This document shows positions 17,468 through 26,816 of a DNA stretch of 37,549 nt, piece by piece. The notes under the pieces were generated by a model that had not been told where the DNA came from, searched no databases, and saw only the letters and a list, made by a program, of their open reading frames with translations. The stretch is from Pseudomonadota bacterium (GTDB lineage Bacteria; Pseudomonadota; Gammaproteobacteria; Burkholderiales; Casimicrobiaceae): positions 1 to 37,549 of the forward strand of contig JAFEDD010000027.1 of NCBI GenBank assembly GCA_018241765.1, written 5' to 3'. Made by a program: the position numbers and the translations under genes. How positions within the stretch are numbered: the stretch's first letter is position 1; each line of letters opens with the position of its first letter.

Positions 17468-19240
17468 ATGAATTCCGTTCAGGCTGACAGAACGCCACGC
17501 GGTGATCGTTCGCGCGGCGACACTGGGCGCAAGGGTCGCCTTGCGCGTGTTCGCGAAGCCTCACCCGAGGCGCTGGCAGCCGTCGACGCGGCATTGCTTT
17601 CCGCGGGCCACGACGTTGGCGTGCTGGGGGCGGGCGGTGCCGGCACCGCGTTGCGGCGGGATCGGCTGATCGAATACCTGCATGCACTGCAGGATCGTCA
17701 CGGGCAATTGGCCGAGCCTCACCTCGTTGCGCTCGCGCAGCGGATTCGGTTATCCCTGGTCGAAGTGTTCGAGGTGGCGAGCTTCTATCACCACTTCGAT
17801 GTCGTACGTGCGGACGCCGAGGGCGCGCTGCCCGCGCCCGCGGCGGTCACCGTGCGCGTCTGCACCAGCCTTTCCTGTTCGTTGGCGGGTGCCTCGTCGC
17901 TCATCGATCGGCTGCCGAAAATTCTTGGCACCGAGGTTCGCGTGCTCGGCGTGCCATGCGTCGGGCGTTGTGAGGCGGCACCGGTTGCCGTCGTCGGGCA
18001 CAACGCGATCACCTCGGCGACGGCAGAGGCAGTTGCGGCTGCCGTGGCGTCGCGCGCAACCGCGCCCGTGCTGCCAGCGGCCATCGAATACGCGCACTAT
18101 CGCGCCGATGGCGGCTATCGGCTGCTCGCGGCGTGTGTGCGTGGCGAGCGCAGCCGCGACGAGGTGATCGACGCGCTCGCCGCCTCGGGCTTGCGTGGCC
18201 TCGGTGGCGCGGGGTTCCCGACGGCGCGCAAGTGGCGCATCGTCGCCGCGCAGCCGGCGCCGCGCTATCTCGTCGTCAACATCGACGAGGGCGAGCCGGG
18301 CACCTTCAAGGATCGGCATTACCTCGAACGCGATCCGCACCGCTTCCTCGAAGGCATGCTGATCGCTGCATGGGCTTGCGGGATCGACGCCGTGTACGTG
18401 TATCTGCGCGACGAGTATCACGCCTGCCGCGAACTCCTGCGGCGCGAATTGGCGGCGCTCCGCGCCGACCCGCCAGTACCGGGTTTGCCCGGCATCGAAC
18501 TGCGGCGTGGTGCCGGCGCGTACATCTGCGGCGAGGAGTCGGCGTTGATCGAATCGCTCGAAGGCAAGCGCGGCATGCCGCGCCTGCGCCCACCCTACGT
18601 CGCCGAAGTCGGGCTGTTCGGGCGCCCGACCCTCGAGCACAACTTCGAAACGCTTTATTGGGTGCGCACGATCATCGAGCAAGGCGCTCCGACCTTCGCT
18701 GCGCAAGGGCGCCACGGCCGCAGCGGACTGCGCTCGTATTCCGTCAGCGGCCGCGTGCGCACGCCGGGGGTCAAGCTTGCGCCGGCCGGCATCAGCGTGC
18801 GCGAACTGATCGATGAGCACTGTGGCGGGATGGCCGACGGGCACGCGCTCTACGCCTACCTGCCTGGGGGTGCCTCGGGCGGCATCCTGCCTGCGTCGCT
18901 CGCGGACCTGCCGCTCGACTTCGATACGTTGCAGCCGCATGGCGCCTTCATCGGCTCCGCCGCCGTCATCGTGCTGTCGCAGCACGACCGCGCCATCGAT
19001 GCCGCGCGCAACTTGAGCGCGTTCTTCGAGTACGAAAGCTGCGGCCAATGCACGCCCTGCCGCGTCGGCACCCAGAAGCTGCGCGCGCTGATCGCCACCG
19101 AGCGCTGGGACGAGTCGCTCCTGCGCGAGATCGCGGCGGTCATGCGCGATGCGTCGATCTGCGGGTTGGGGCAATCCGCGCCGAACGCCATCGAATCGGT
19201 GTTGCGGTATTTTCCTCACGAACTTCGGGAGGCATCGTGA
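17468..19240 (+). CDS. Fused NuoE-NuoF-type subunit of an NAD-linked formate dehydrogenase
   Basis: This 590-residue diaphorase subunit passes electrons from the molybdenum subunit to NAD+. Residues about 30-200 are NuoE/FdsG-like, with the four [2Fe-2S] cysteines Cys132, Cys137, Cys164 and Cys168. Residues about 205-585 are NuoF/FdsB-like, with the FMN/NADH glycine-rich loop GLRGLGGAGFPTARKW (242-257), NIDEGEPGTFKDR, and the [4Fe-4S] cysteines Cys525, Cys528, Cys531 and Cys565 (SCGQCTPC, ICGLG). In Cupriavidus-type Fds enzymes these are two proteins; here they are fused. The ATG at 17468 follows AGGA closely. The stop overlaps the GTG of the next gene (GTGA), so the two subunits are translationally coupled. 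Confidence 0.93.
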   Translation: MNSVQADRTPRGDRSRGDTGRKGRLARVREASPEALAAVDAALLSAGHDVGVLGAGGAGTALRRDRLIEYLHALQDRHGQLAEPHLVALAQRIRLSLVEVFEVASFYHHFDVVRADAEGALPAPAAVTVRVCTSLSCSLAGASSLIDRLPKILGTEVRVLGVPCVGRCEAAPVAVVGHNAITSATAEAVAAAVASRATAPVLPAAIEYAHYRADGGYRLLAACVRGERSRDEVIDALAASGLRGLGGAGFPTARKWRIVAAQPAPRYLVVNIDEGEPGTFKDRHYLERDPHRFLEGMLIAAWACGIDAVYVYLRDEYHACRELLRRELAALRADPPVPGLPGIELRRGAGAYICGEESALIESLEGKRGMPRLRPPYVAEVGLFGRPTLEHNFETLYWVRTIIEQGAPTFAAQGRHGRSGLRSYSVSGRVRTPGVKLAPAGISVRELIDEHCGGMADGHALYAYLPGGASGGILPASLADLPLDFDTLQPHGAFIGSAAVIVLSQHDRAIDAARNLSAFFEYESCGQCTPCRVGTQKLRALIATERWDESLLREIAAVMRDASICGLGQSAPNAIESVLRYFPHELREAS

Positions 19241-22113
19241 GTCGCGGCGAACGTCGGGCGGTGGCGGGGGAAATGCTTCTCGACGGGGTCACGCACGCCT
19301 TTCATGAGGGCGAGACGCTGTTCGACGTGGCGCTGCGCTCGGGCAACGAACTGCCGCATCTGTGTCATCAAAGCGATCTCACGCCGGTGGGCAACTGCCG
19401 CGCCTGCGTGGTCGAGGTGGCCGGAGAGCGCGCGCTGACGGCGGCATGCTGTCGCCGCGCCGAACCGGGCATGCGGGTCAGCACCGAGGCGCCGCGGGCG
19501 CGACAGGCGCGGGCGATGGTGATCGAGATGCTGATGGCCGATGCGGGGGAGAGCAGCGATCGCCTGACGCCGCAGTCGGAACTGACGCATTGGGCGCGAC
19601 GGCTCGGCGTGCCTTCAGGGCGACTGCCGCGACGCGCTGACATCGCGTCCGATCGGTCGCACGTCGCGATTGCGGTGAATCTCGATGCCTGCATCCATTG
19701 CACGCGCTGCCTGCGTGCCTGCCGCGATGAACAGGTCAACGATGTCATCGGGCTCGCTGCGCGTGGCGCCCATACGAAGATCGTGTTCGATGCCGATGCG
19801 CCGATGGGTGCGTCCTCCTGCGTCGGCTGCGGCGAATGCGTACAGGCTTGTCCCACCGGTGCGCTGATGCCGGCCGATGGGGCTGGCATGCGTCCGGTCA
19901 CGCGCGTCGTCGCCTCGGTGTGCCCGTACTGTGGCGTCGGTTGCCAGCTCGACTATCACGTCGGACCCGATGCCGAGGGCGGCGAGACGATCCATTTCGT
20001 CACCGGCCGCGACGGGCCGGCGAACCACGGCCGCCTCTGTGTGAAGGGGCGCTACGGATTCGACTACGTGCGCCATCGTGACCGGCTGCGCGCGCCGTTG
20101 ATCCGGCGGCACGGCGTCGGCAAGGATCCGGCGATGATCGAGCGCGTGCGCCGTGACGAACTCGGGCTGCATGAACTCTTTCGCGAGGCAAGCTGGGACG
20201 AGGCGCTCGACGTGGCGGCGTCCGGGTTGCGCGCCATCCGCGACGGCGATGGCGGCACGGGGCTCTCGGTGGGAGGCAATGCGCTCGCCGGTTTCGGCTC
20301 GGCCAAGGGCAGCAACGAAGAGGCCTATCTCTTCCAGAAACTCGTGCGGCAGGGCTTTGGCACGCACAACGTCGACCATTGCACGCGGCTTTGTCATGCC
20401 AGCTCCGTCGCTGCGCTGCTCGAAGGGATCGGCTCCGGCGCGGTCAGCAACCCGGTCGAGGACGTCGCCCATGCCGACCTGATCTTCGTGATCGGCGCCA
20501 ATCCGAGTTCGAACCATCCGGTCGCCGCGAGCTGGATCAAGAACGCCGTGCAACGCGGCGCACGCTTGGTGCTGGCCGACCCTCGGCAGACGCCGCTCAC
20601 GCGCTTTGCGACATGGCATCTGCCATTCCGCCCCGACACCGATGTGGCGCTGCTCAATGGCCTGCTTCACGTCATCGTGCACGAGGGCCTGATCGATGCG
20701 TCGTTCGTCGCTGCGCGCGTGAACGGGTTCGATGCGCTGCGTGCGGCCGTTGCTGAGTCGACGCCGGAGCGCATGGCGGAAATCTGTGGCATCGAGGCGG
20801 CGACGATTCGCGCCGTTGCCCGTGCCTACGCCACCGCGAAGTCTGCGATGCTGCTTTGGGGCATGGGCGTGAGCCAGCATGTGCATGGCACCGACAATGC
20901 GCGCTGCCTGATCGCGCTGGCGATGACCACGGGGCAGATCGGTCGCCCTGGCGCCGGCCTCCATCCACTGCGCGGGCAGAACAACGTGCAAGGCGCATCC
21001 GACGCGGGTCTGATTCCGATGATGCTGCCCAACTATCAGCGCGTGACTCAGGCCGAGGCGCGGCATTCGTTCGAATCGCTGTGGGGCATGGCTGACGGCG
21101 CGCTGGGTGCGCAGCCGGGCCTGACCGTCGTCGAAATCATGCACGCGATCCACGCGGGGGCGATTCGCGGCATGTTCATCGAGGGCGAAAACCCGGCGAT
21201 GTCCGACCCCGATCTCGATCACGCTCGCGCCGCGCTGGCCAAACTCGATCACCTCGTCGTGCAGGACATTTTCGCCACCGAGACGGCCATCCTCGCCGAT
21301 GTCATTCTTCCGGCCTCCGCACACGCCGAGAAATGGGGTAGTTACACGAACACCGATCGCCTGATCCAGATCGGCCGCCCGGCACTGTCGCCGCCGGGAG
21401 AGGCGCGCCAGGACCTCTGGATCATCGAGCAGATCGGGCGCCGCATGGGATTGCCGTGGCTGTACTGGCAGGCGGCGGATGGCACCGGCGCCACGGCGGC
21501 GGAGGCACCCGTTGCCCGTGTCTACGCCGAGATGCGGCGGGGCATGGCGCCGCTGGCTGGTGTGCCTTGGTCTCGCCTCGTTGCGGAAGGGGCGGTGGTC
21601 ACGCCGGCGCCGCGCGAGGATGCGCCAGGCCAGGCCGTGGTGTTTACCGAGCGCTTCCCGACCGCCGATGGGCGCGCGACGTTGGTGCCGACCGAGTACC
21701 GTCCGGGCGCCGAGGTCGCGGACGCCGATTACCCGTTGCTGTTGGCGACCGGGCGCATCCTCGAGCAGTGGCATACCGGCGCGATGACGCGACGGGCCGG
21801 CGCGCTCGACTCGCTGGCGCCCGAACCGCGCTTCAATCTGCACCCCGAGGACGCGGCACGACTCGGCATCGTCGACGGCGAGACGATCGAGGTGGCGTCG
21901 CGCCACGGCGTCGTGCGGGCGCCGGTCGCGTTGTCAGGCGAAGTCCGACGCGGGCAGCTGTTCATCGCCTTTGCCTATTGGGAAGCCGCAGCGAACAAAC
22001 TGACCGGGAACGCGCTCGATCCGTTCGGCAAGATCCCCGGATTCAAAGTGACGGCGGTGCGCGTGAGCGCGGTCCGGGCGATGCGCGAGACGGCGGAAGG
22101 GCCGGCACCATGA
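19237..22113 (+). CDS. Formate dehydrogenase alpha subunit, molybdopterin (bis-MGD) type
   Basis: This 958-residue catalytic subunit should oxidise formate to CO2. Its order is: a [2Fe-2S] ferredoxin domain (Cys43, Cys54, Cys57, Cys71); two [4Fe-4S] sites (CIHCTRCLRAC and CVGCGECVQACP); the molybdopterin oxidoreductase domain with its own [4Fe-4S] (CPYCGVGC, then LCVKG); and the molydopterin-binding C-terminus (TGRILEQWHTGAMTRR). The metal ligand is Cys386 followed by His387 in HCTRLCHA, so it is a Cys enzyme, not selenocysteine. The His/Cys-ligated cluster motif found in NuoG and many FdhA proteins is not visible between residues 85 and 145. GGGAGG precedes the GTG start, which overlaps the upstream stop. 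Another formate-like substrate is possible. Confidence 0.92.
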   Translation: MSRGERRAVAGEMLLDGVTHAFHEGETLFDVALRSGNELPHLCHQSDLTPVGNCRACVVEVAGERALTAACCRRAEPGMRVSTEAPRARQARAMVIEMLMADAGESSDRLTPQSELTHWARRLGVPSGRLPRRADIASDRSHVAIAVNLDACIHCTRCLRACRDEQVNDVIGLAARGAHTKIVFDADAPMGASSCVGCGECVQACPTGALMPADGAGMRPVTRVVASVCPYCGVGCQLDYHVGPDAEGGETIHFVTGRDGPANHGRLCVKGRYGFDYVRHRDRLRAPLIRRHGVGKDPAMIERVRRDELGLHELFREASWDEALDVAASGLRAIRDGDGGTGLSVGGNALAGFGSAKGSNEEAYLFQKLVRQGFGTHNVDHCTRLCHASSVAALLEGIGSGAVSNPVEDVAHADLIFVIGANPSSNHPVAASWIKNAVQRGARLVLADPRQTPLTRFATWHLPFRPDTDVALLNGLLHVIVHEGLIDASFVAARVNGFDALRAAVAESTPERMAEICGIEAATIRAVARAYATAKSAMLLWGMGVSQHVHGTDNARCLIALAMTTGQIGRPGAGLHPLRGQNNVQGASDAGLIPMMLPNYQRVTQAEARHSFESLWGMADGALGAQPGLTVVEIMHAIHAGAIRGMFIEGENPAMSDPDLDHARAALAKLDHLVVQDIFATETAILADVILPASAHAEKWGSYTNTDRLIQIGRPALSPPGEARQDLWIIEQIGRRMGLPWLYWQAADGTGATAAEAPVARVYAEMRRGMAPLAGVPWSRLVAEGAVVTPAPREDAPGQAVVFTERFPTADGRATLVPTEYRPGAEVADADYPLLLATGRILEQWHTGAMTRRAGALDSLAPEPRFNLHPEDAARLGIVDGETIEVASRHGVVRAPVALSGEVRRGQLFIAFAYWEAAANKLTGNALDPFGKIPGFKVTAVRVSAVRAMRETAEGPAP

Positions 22114-22550
22114 AATTCGCGGAGTTTCACGTCGGACAGGTCATCGAGGCCGGGCCTTATGAGGTCAGAGAACGCGAGATCCTCGCGTTCGCCCGCCAGT
22201 GGGATCCGCAGTGGTTTCACGTCGACCCCGAGGCGGCGGCGAACGGACGATTTGGCGGGCTGATCGCGAGCGGCTGGCACACCTGCGGCATCGCGATGCG
22301 CCTCGCGGTCGATCGGGTGCTGGCCGGTTCGGAGTCGTTCGCCTCGCCGGGGCTTGCGTACGTCCGCTGGCCGCATCCGGTGCGTCCGGGCGACACCTTG
22401 CGCTTGCGCATCACCGTGGTCGAACATCGGCGCTCGACGGCGCGACCGGATCTCGGGGTGTTGCGTGCGCGCTGGCAACTCTTCAACGGCGAAATGACCG
22501 AAGTGCTGGACCTGGAGGCCACGAGCCTCTTCGCGCTCGCGCCGGACTGA
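22110..22550 (+). CDS. MaoC-family hydratase-like protein
   Basis: This 146-residue single hot-dog protein is of the MaoC/R-hydratase family. The catalytic region DPQWFHVDPEAAANGRFGG carries the Asp and His expected of enoyl-CoA hydratase 2 enzymes, and ASGWHTCGIAMRL follows. The ATG overlaps the stop of the formate dehydrogenase alpha gene (ATGA), so the two are translated together. Why a hydratase is coupled to a formate dehydrogenase is unclear; a catabolic route that yields formate and an acyl-CoA is one explanation. The substrate is unknown. Confidence 0.9.
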   Translation: MKFAEFHVGQVIEAGPYEVREREILAFARQWDPQWFHVDPEAAANGRFGGLIASGWHTCGIAMRLAVDRVLAGSESFASPGLAYVRWPHPVRPGDTLRLRITVVEHRRSTARPDLGVLRARWQLFNGEMTEVLDLEATSLFALAPD

Positions 22551-22617
22551 ACGCATATCGGCATGGCGCTGCGTTACGCTTGCGGGGTTTTTTCCCACCG
22601 CGCAGGATTCGTCGCTC

Positions 22618-23616
22618 ATGTCGTCTCGCTCCCCCCGCACGCTGGCCGGCGCCGTATTGGCCACGGCCTTGTCCGCCTTTGCCCTGTCCAGTGGCGCGCT
22701 GCATGCGCAAACCTGGCCGACCAAACCGGTGCGCATCGTCGTGCCGGCACCAGCCGGCTCATCGCTCGATTTCGTCGTCCGCCTGCTCGGCGAAAAGCTG
22801 AAGGACAAATGGGGGCAACCGGTCGTGGTGGATCCGAAACCGGGCGCCGGCGGCACCATCGGTGTTGATGTCGCGGCCAAGGCGACGGACGGGCACACGC
22901 TGGTCATCGGCTTTCCGGGGCCGACCGCCTACGGTCCGTTTCTGTACAAGAAAATGCCCTACGACGTGAACCGCGATCTGGTTCCGATCGTGCTGACGAC
23001 GACGCAGCCCAACGTCCTCGCCATCAATGCGTCGGTGCCGGCGAAGAGCGTCACCGAACTCATCAGCTACGCCCGCGCCAACCCCGGCAAACTCTCCTAT
23101 GCGAGCGTCGGCAACGGCTCGTCGTCACACCTCGCGATGGAACTCTTCAAGAGCGAAGCGGGCATCGACGTGCAGCACGTACCGTTCAATGGCTCACCCC
23201 CCGCCGCGCTATCCACGGCCAATGGCGATACGCAGATGCTGTTTGCCGTGGCGTCGGGCATCGCACCGCATGTGCAGAGCGGGCGCATCCGTCAGATTGC
23301 CGTGACCAGCAAGGGGCGCTTCGAACCGTTGAAGGACCTGCCCGCTATCGCCGAAAGCGGCGTACCGGCGCTGCGTGACTTCGAAGCGGTGGCGTGGAAC
23401 GGGCTGTTCGGGCCGTCGTCGCTGTCGCCGGAGCTCGTCGCGCGCATCAACGCGGACGTCAACGCGGCGCTGGCCGACAGCACCGTGCGCGAGCGGCTGC
23501 TGGCGGCCGGCATGGCGCCCGGAGGCGGCAGCGCGGCAGCATTCAAGTCGATGCTGGAAGCCGACATGAAGAAGTGGGGCGGCGTGATTCGGCGCCTGAA
23601 CATTCAGCTGGACTAA
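22618..23616 (+). CDS. Bug-family receptor of a tripartite tricarboxylate transporter
   Basis: This 332-residue periplasmic binding protein (Bug/TctC family) has a signal peptide ending ALHAQ before TWPTKPVRIVVP. Family marks are the opening WPTKPVRIVVPAPAGSSLDF, PGAGGTIGVDVAAKA, and YASVGNGSSSHLAMELFK. Bug proteins bind carboxylic acids and are greatly expanded in Burkholderiales, often as orphans. No TctA or TctB membrane genes are nearby. It lies 67 bp downstream of the MaoC gene on the same strand and may take up the acid whose breakdown feeds the formate dehydrogenase; this is inference. It converges with cysN. Confidence 0.93.
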   Translation: MSSRSPRTLAGAVLATALSAFALSSGALHAQTWPTKPVRIVVPAPAGSSLDFVVRLLGEKLKDKWGQPVVVDPKPGAGGTIGVDVAAKATDGHTLVIGFPGPTAYGPFLYKKMPYDVNRDLVPIVLTTTQPNVLAINASVPAKSVTELISYARANPGKLSYASVGNGSSSHLAMELFKSEAGIDVQHVPFNGSPPAALSTANGDTQMLFAVASGIAPHVQSGRIRQIAVTSKGRFEPLKDLPAIAESGVPALRDFEAVAWNGLFGPSSLSPELVARINADVNAALADSTVRERLLAAGMAPGGGSAAAFKSMLEADMKKWGGVIRRLNIQLD

Positions 23617-23707
23617 CCATTCTCCGCAAACCTCTCGCGTCGGATCGAGGCCCGCTTCGACGCGCTGACTTCGGCGATTACCGAGGCCACCGCAAGCCAC
23701 GTTGACG

Positions 23708-25039
23708 CTAGGCAACCATCCCGGCGGCCGCCGTCGTGTGCGTGCCCGGGTCGACGAGGACGAAGGCACCGCGCGCAACGCTTTGCGTGTAAGGCGCCAA
23801 GGGTAGCGGCGCCGCGAATTCCAGTTCCGCTTGCACGATGGCATTGCGTTCGGCGACGGCGCCCGTGCTGGCGTTTGACCAGCGACCGGCTTCGAGATCG
23901 AGCGCGGCGCGAATGCCCGTGACGCGAACGGGCAGTGTCCGTGTGCCGTGCCGTGCAAGGTATCGGCGCCCGATGACGAGCGGTGCATCGTCGAGCCACG
24001 CGAGCGCGGCGTTGGCGTGACGACTGCCCGTGGCAGGCGCCGCCTCGGCCATCAACCAGTCGCCGCGCGCGACGTCGATCTGGCGGTCGAGCAGCAGCGC
24101 GATCGCGTCGCCGGGCCTGGCCGTCGACGCATCACCTCGTGCCGTGCGCAGAGCCATGACGGTGGCGGCGTCGCCACCCGGAAAGACGCGAATCGATGCA
24201 CCCACCGCGATCGCACCGTCGCTCAGCGTGCCGGTGATCCAGCGCCGATGTTCATCGTCGGTGTCGCGCGTGACCCATTGCACGGCGAGATGGGCAGTAC
24301 CGTCATCTCCTTTGGCTTCTTCGAGCGGCAGGGATTCAAGAAGCGGCAATAGCGCGGGGCCTGTGTACCAATCGGTGTTTTCGGTGTGCGCGACGACGCC
24401 GTCGCCCCTCAGCGCCGATACCGGAACCGGCGTGAACGCCGCTATGTCGAGTGCCGTTGCGAGGCGCTCGAAGGCGGCGACGACACGGCGAAACCGCGTG
24501 GCGTCGTAGCCGATGGCATCCATCTTGTTGACGGCCACGACGACGTGGCGCAGGCCGAGCAGATGCGCCAGCGCCGCGTGTCGCTTCGTCTGCGGCAGCA
24601 GCGCGAGTTCGTCGGCGGTGAAATCGAGCTTCGTGACGTCGATCAGGAGCACGGCGACATCGCTGCGCGAGGCGGCGGTCACCATGTTGCGGGTGAATTG
24701 TTCGTGGCCGGGTGCGTCGGCGATGATGAACTTGCGGCGCGCCGTTGCGAAGTAGCGGTGCGCGACGTCGATCGTGATGCCTTGCTCGCGCTCCGCTTCG
24801 AGCCCGTCGGTGACGAGTGACAGGTCGATTGTGCCGTCACGGTTGCGCGTTCCCCGCGAGCGTTCCAGCGCTTCGATCTGATCGACCAGCAGTGCCTTGC
24901 TGTCGAAGAGCAGTCGGCCGATCAGCGTGCTCTTGCCGTCATCGACGCTGCCGCATGTGAGCAAGCGAAGCGGACGCATCGAATTCGAGTCGGTGCGAGC
25001 ATTCGGTGCGGAAGGAAGGTGTCGGGTGCTGGTGCTCAT
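23708..25039 (-). CDS. cysN: Sulfate adenylyltransferase large subunit (GTPase)
   Basis: CysN is the GTPase subunit that with CysD makes adenosine 5'-phosphosulfate (APS) from sulfate and ATP. The 443-residue product has the translation-factor GTPase motifs GSVDDGKSTLIGRLL (G1), DAPGH (G3) and NKMD (G4), followed by two beta-barrel domains. There is no fused APS kinase domain, fitting a pathway that reduces APS directly. The ATG at 25039 adds about 20 residues before the G1 strand; an internal start at 24979 is possible. It lies 14 bp after cysD and is the last gene of the operon. Confidence 0.95.
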   Translation of the reverse strand: MSTSTRHLPSAPNARTDSNSMRPLRLLTCGSVDDGKSTLIGRLLFDSKALLVDQIEALERSRGTRNRDGTIDLSLVTDGLEAEREQGITIDVAHRYFATARRKFIIADAPGHEQFTRNMVTAASRSDVAVLLIDVTKLDFTADELALLPQTKRHAALAHLLGLRHVVVAVNKMDAIGYDATRFRRVVAAFERLATALDIAAFTPVPVSALRGDGVVAHTENTDWYTGPALLPLLESLPLEEAKGDDGTAHLAVQWVTRDTDDEHRRWITGTLSDGAIAVGASIRVFPGGDAATVMALRTARGDASTARPGDAIALLLDRQIDVARGDWLMAEAAPATGSRHANAALAWLDDAPLVIGRRYLARHGTRTLPVRVTGIRAALDLEAGRWSNASTGAVAERNAIVQAELEFAAPLPLAPYTQSVARGAFVLVDPGTHTTAAAGMVA

Positions 25040-25053
25040 GGCAGTGATGGCGA

Positions 25054-26007
25054 TCAAAAGTAGCCTTCCTTTTTGCGCCGCTCCATGGCGGCGTCGTGTG
25101 CGCGGTCGTCCATGCGCGTCGCGCCGCGCTCGGAGGCGGTGGCGGTGATGGTTTCGTGAATCACCTCGGCCGCGTTGGCGGCCGTGCTCGCGACGGGGCA
25201 GGTGCAAGAGATGTCTCCGACGGTGCGGAAGCGGACGTCGCGCTCGACGGCTGACTCATCGCTGCGCACGGGGGTGAGTTCAGTCACCGGCACGAGCAAT
25301 CCGCCACGTTCGACGACCGGGCGGCGATGGTGGTAGTAGATGGAGGGAAGTTCGATGCCTTCTCGGGCGATGTATTGCCACACGTCCAGCTCGGTCCAGT
25401 TCGAAATCGGGAACACCCGGAAGTGTTCACCCGGTGCAAGGTGCGCGTTGTAGAGGCTCCAGAGCTCCGGCCGCTGAGCCCGGGGTTGCCATTGTCCGAA
25501 GGCGTCGCGATGCGAGAACACGCGTTCCTTCGCACGCGCCTTTTCCTCATCGCGGCGCGCGCCTCCGACCAATGCGTCAAAGCGGTTGGCCTCGATCGTC
25601 TCCAACAGCGTCACCGTTTGGTGGCGGTTGCGGCTTTCCGTGGCGTGCCCCAGACGAATGCTTCCGCGCGCGATCGAGGTTTCGAGGTGACCGACGATCA
25701 ACGTCAAGCCCTGCGCCGCACACACCCGTTCCCGAAAGGCGATGACTTCGGGGAAGTTGTGCCCGGTGTCGATGTGCACGAGGGGCAGAGGCATGCGCCC
25801 TGGTGCGGCCGCCTTTCTCGCCAGATGCAACACCACCAGTGAATCCTTGCCGAACGAACAGAGCAGGGCAGGGCGGGCGAAGCTGCCGAAGACTTCGCGC
25901 AGAATTTCGATGGCTTCGTTCTCCAACCAATCCAGATGGGGATTCGCAGTGCGGAGTTCGCTCGGGCCGCTCGATGCGGCGTTCAGAAAGGCGTCACGGG
26001 CAGTCAT
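25054..26007 (-). CDS. cysD: Sulfate adenylyltransferase small subunit
   Basis: CysD is the catalytic subunit of ATP sulfurylase, in the N-type ATP pyrophosphatase fold. The 317-residue product shows the PP-loop SFGKDSLVVLHL, HIDTGHNFPEVIAFR, VGGARRDEEKARAKER and the C-terminal RMDDRAHDAAMERRKKEGYF typical of the family. The ATG at 26007 overlaps the cysH stop (ATGA), so translation is coupled. It forms a complex with CysN, encoded next. Confidence 0.96.
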   Translation of the reverse strand: MTARDAFLNAASSGPSELRTANPHLDWLENEAIEILREVFGSFARPALLCSFGKDSLVVLHLARKAAAPGRMPLPLVHIDTGHNFPEVIAFRERVCAAQGLTLIVGHLETSIARGSIRLGHATESRNRHQTVTLLETIEANRFDALVGGARRDEEKARAKERVFSHRDAFGQWQPRAQRPELWSLYNAHLAPGEHFRVFPISNWTELDVWQYIAREGIELPSIYYHHRRPVVERGGLLVPVTELTPVRSDESAVERDVRFRTVGDISCTCPVASTAANAAEVIHETITATASERGATRMDDRAHDAAMERRKKEGYF

Positions 26008-26816
26008 GGTGTTCTCGTTTGCGTTGCGCTGGCGTTGGCGTGAGCGGCGACGTGGATGCCGCATTCGGTGGCGGTGCCACTCGCCGCAGCCTCCCACCAC
26101 CAGCGGCCGGCGCGCGGGTGTTCGTCGATGCGGGTCGGGCGCGTGCAGGGGTCGCAGCCGATGCTGGCGTAGCCTTCGTCATACAGCCGATTGACCGGGA
26201 TCTGCTCGGCATCGATGAAGTACCAGACGTCGTCGTCGCTCCAGTCGGCAATGGGGTTGAATTTTTCGAGCCCAAACGCGTGGTCGTGCGCGTGGTGGAA
26301 CACGCTTGCGCGTCCCGCGCTCTGCGCTCGGCGCAACCCGGTGACCCAGCAGGCGTTGCCCTGAAGCTTTTCACGCAGCGGTTGCGTCTTGCGGACATCG
26401 CAGCAGCGATGCCTCGCGGCCGATGATTCGTAGATGGCGCTGTCGCTCTGAGCATCGGCGAGCGCGCGAAGGCTCGCGGCGGACGCGCTGACGCGCTCGA
26501 TCGGGCGTCCGTACCGCGATTCGACCGCTCGCCACAGATCCAGCGTAGCGCGTGGCAGGCGCCCGGTGTCGAGCGCGAACGCCGCGATGGGCAGGGCTTC
26601 GCGAACGATCAAGTGAAAGATCACCATGTCTTCCGCCGAGAGGCTGGTCGCGAGCACCGCCGGAGAGCACGCGGCGGCAGCACGCAACGTCGCGAGCGTG
26701 CATGCGAGGCGTTCTTCGAATCCGACGGTGGGCTGCACGGTGCGTGGGCGGCGATACCAAGGAGTAGCAGCGGCCGCTTCGCGCGGGGAGGTTGATGTCA
26801 TCATGGGGGTTCTCAT
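26004..26816 (-). CDS. cysH: APS reductase of the iron-sulfur CysH type
   Basis: This 270-residue enzyme should reduce APS to sulfite with thioredoxin. It has the ATP pyrophosphatase-like fold and the cysteine pattern of [4Fe-4S] assimilatory APS reductases: Cys138-Cys139 (RHRCCDVRK) and Cys221, Cys224 (GCDPCTRP). The catalytic Cys252 is in ECGIHV. This pattern separates it from the cluster-free PAPS reductase of E. coli, and the lack of an APS kinase domain in CysN agrees. The ATG at 26816 overlaps the stop of the upstream transporter gene (ATGA), which supports this start over the ATGs at 26804 and 26801. No sulfite reductase gene is adjacent. Confidence 0.94.
   Translation of the reverse strand: MRTPMMTSTSPREAAAATPWYRRPRTVQPTVGFEERLACTLATLRAAAACSPAVLATSLSAEDMVIFHLIVREALPIAAFALDTGRLPRATLDLWRAVESRYGRPIERVSASAASLRALADAQSDSAIYESSAARHRCCDVRKTQPLREKLQGNACWVTGLRRAQSAGRASVFHHAHDHAFGLEKFNPIADWSDDDVWYFIDAEQIPVNRLYDEGYASIGCDPCTRPTRIDEHPRAGRWWWEAAASGTATECGIHVAAHANASATQTRTP

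Noticed and set aside
19615-21906. 763-codon minus-strand frame across the formate dehydrogenase alpha gene
   Set aside because: It mirrors a recognised metalloenzyme gene and shows no family motif.
23617-23707. Bidirectional terminator between the Bug and cysN genes
   Set aside because: A GCGTCG/CGACGC pair exists but the stem is short, the loop is long and no T-run follows on either strand.
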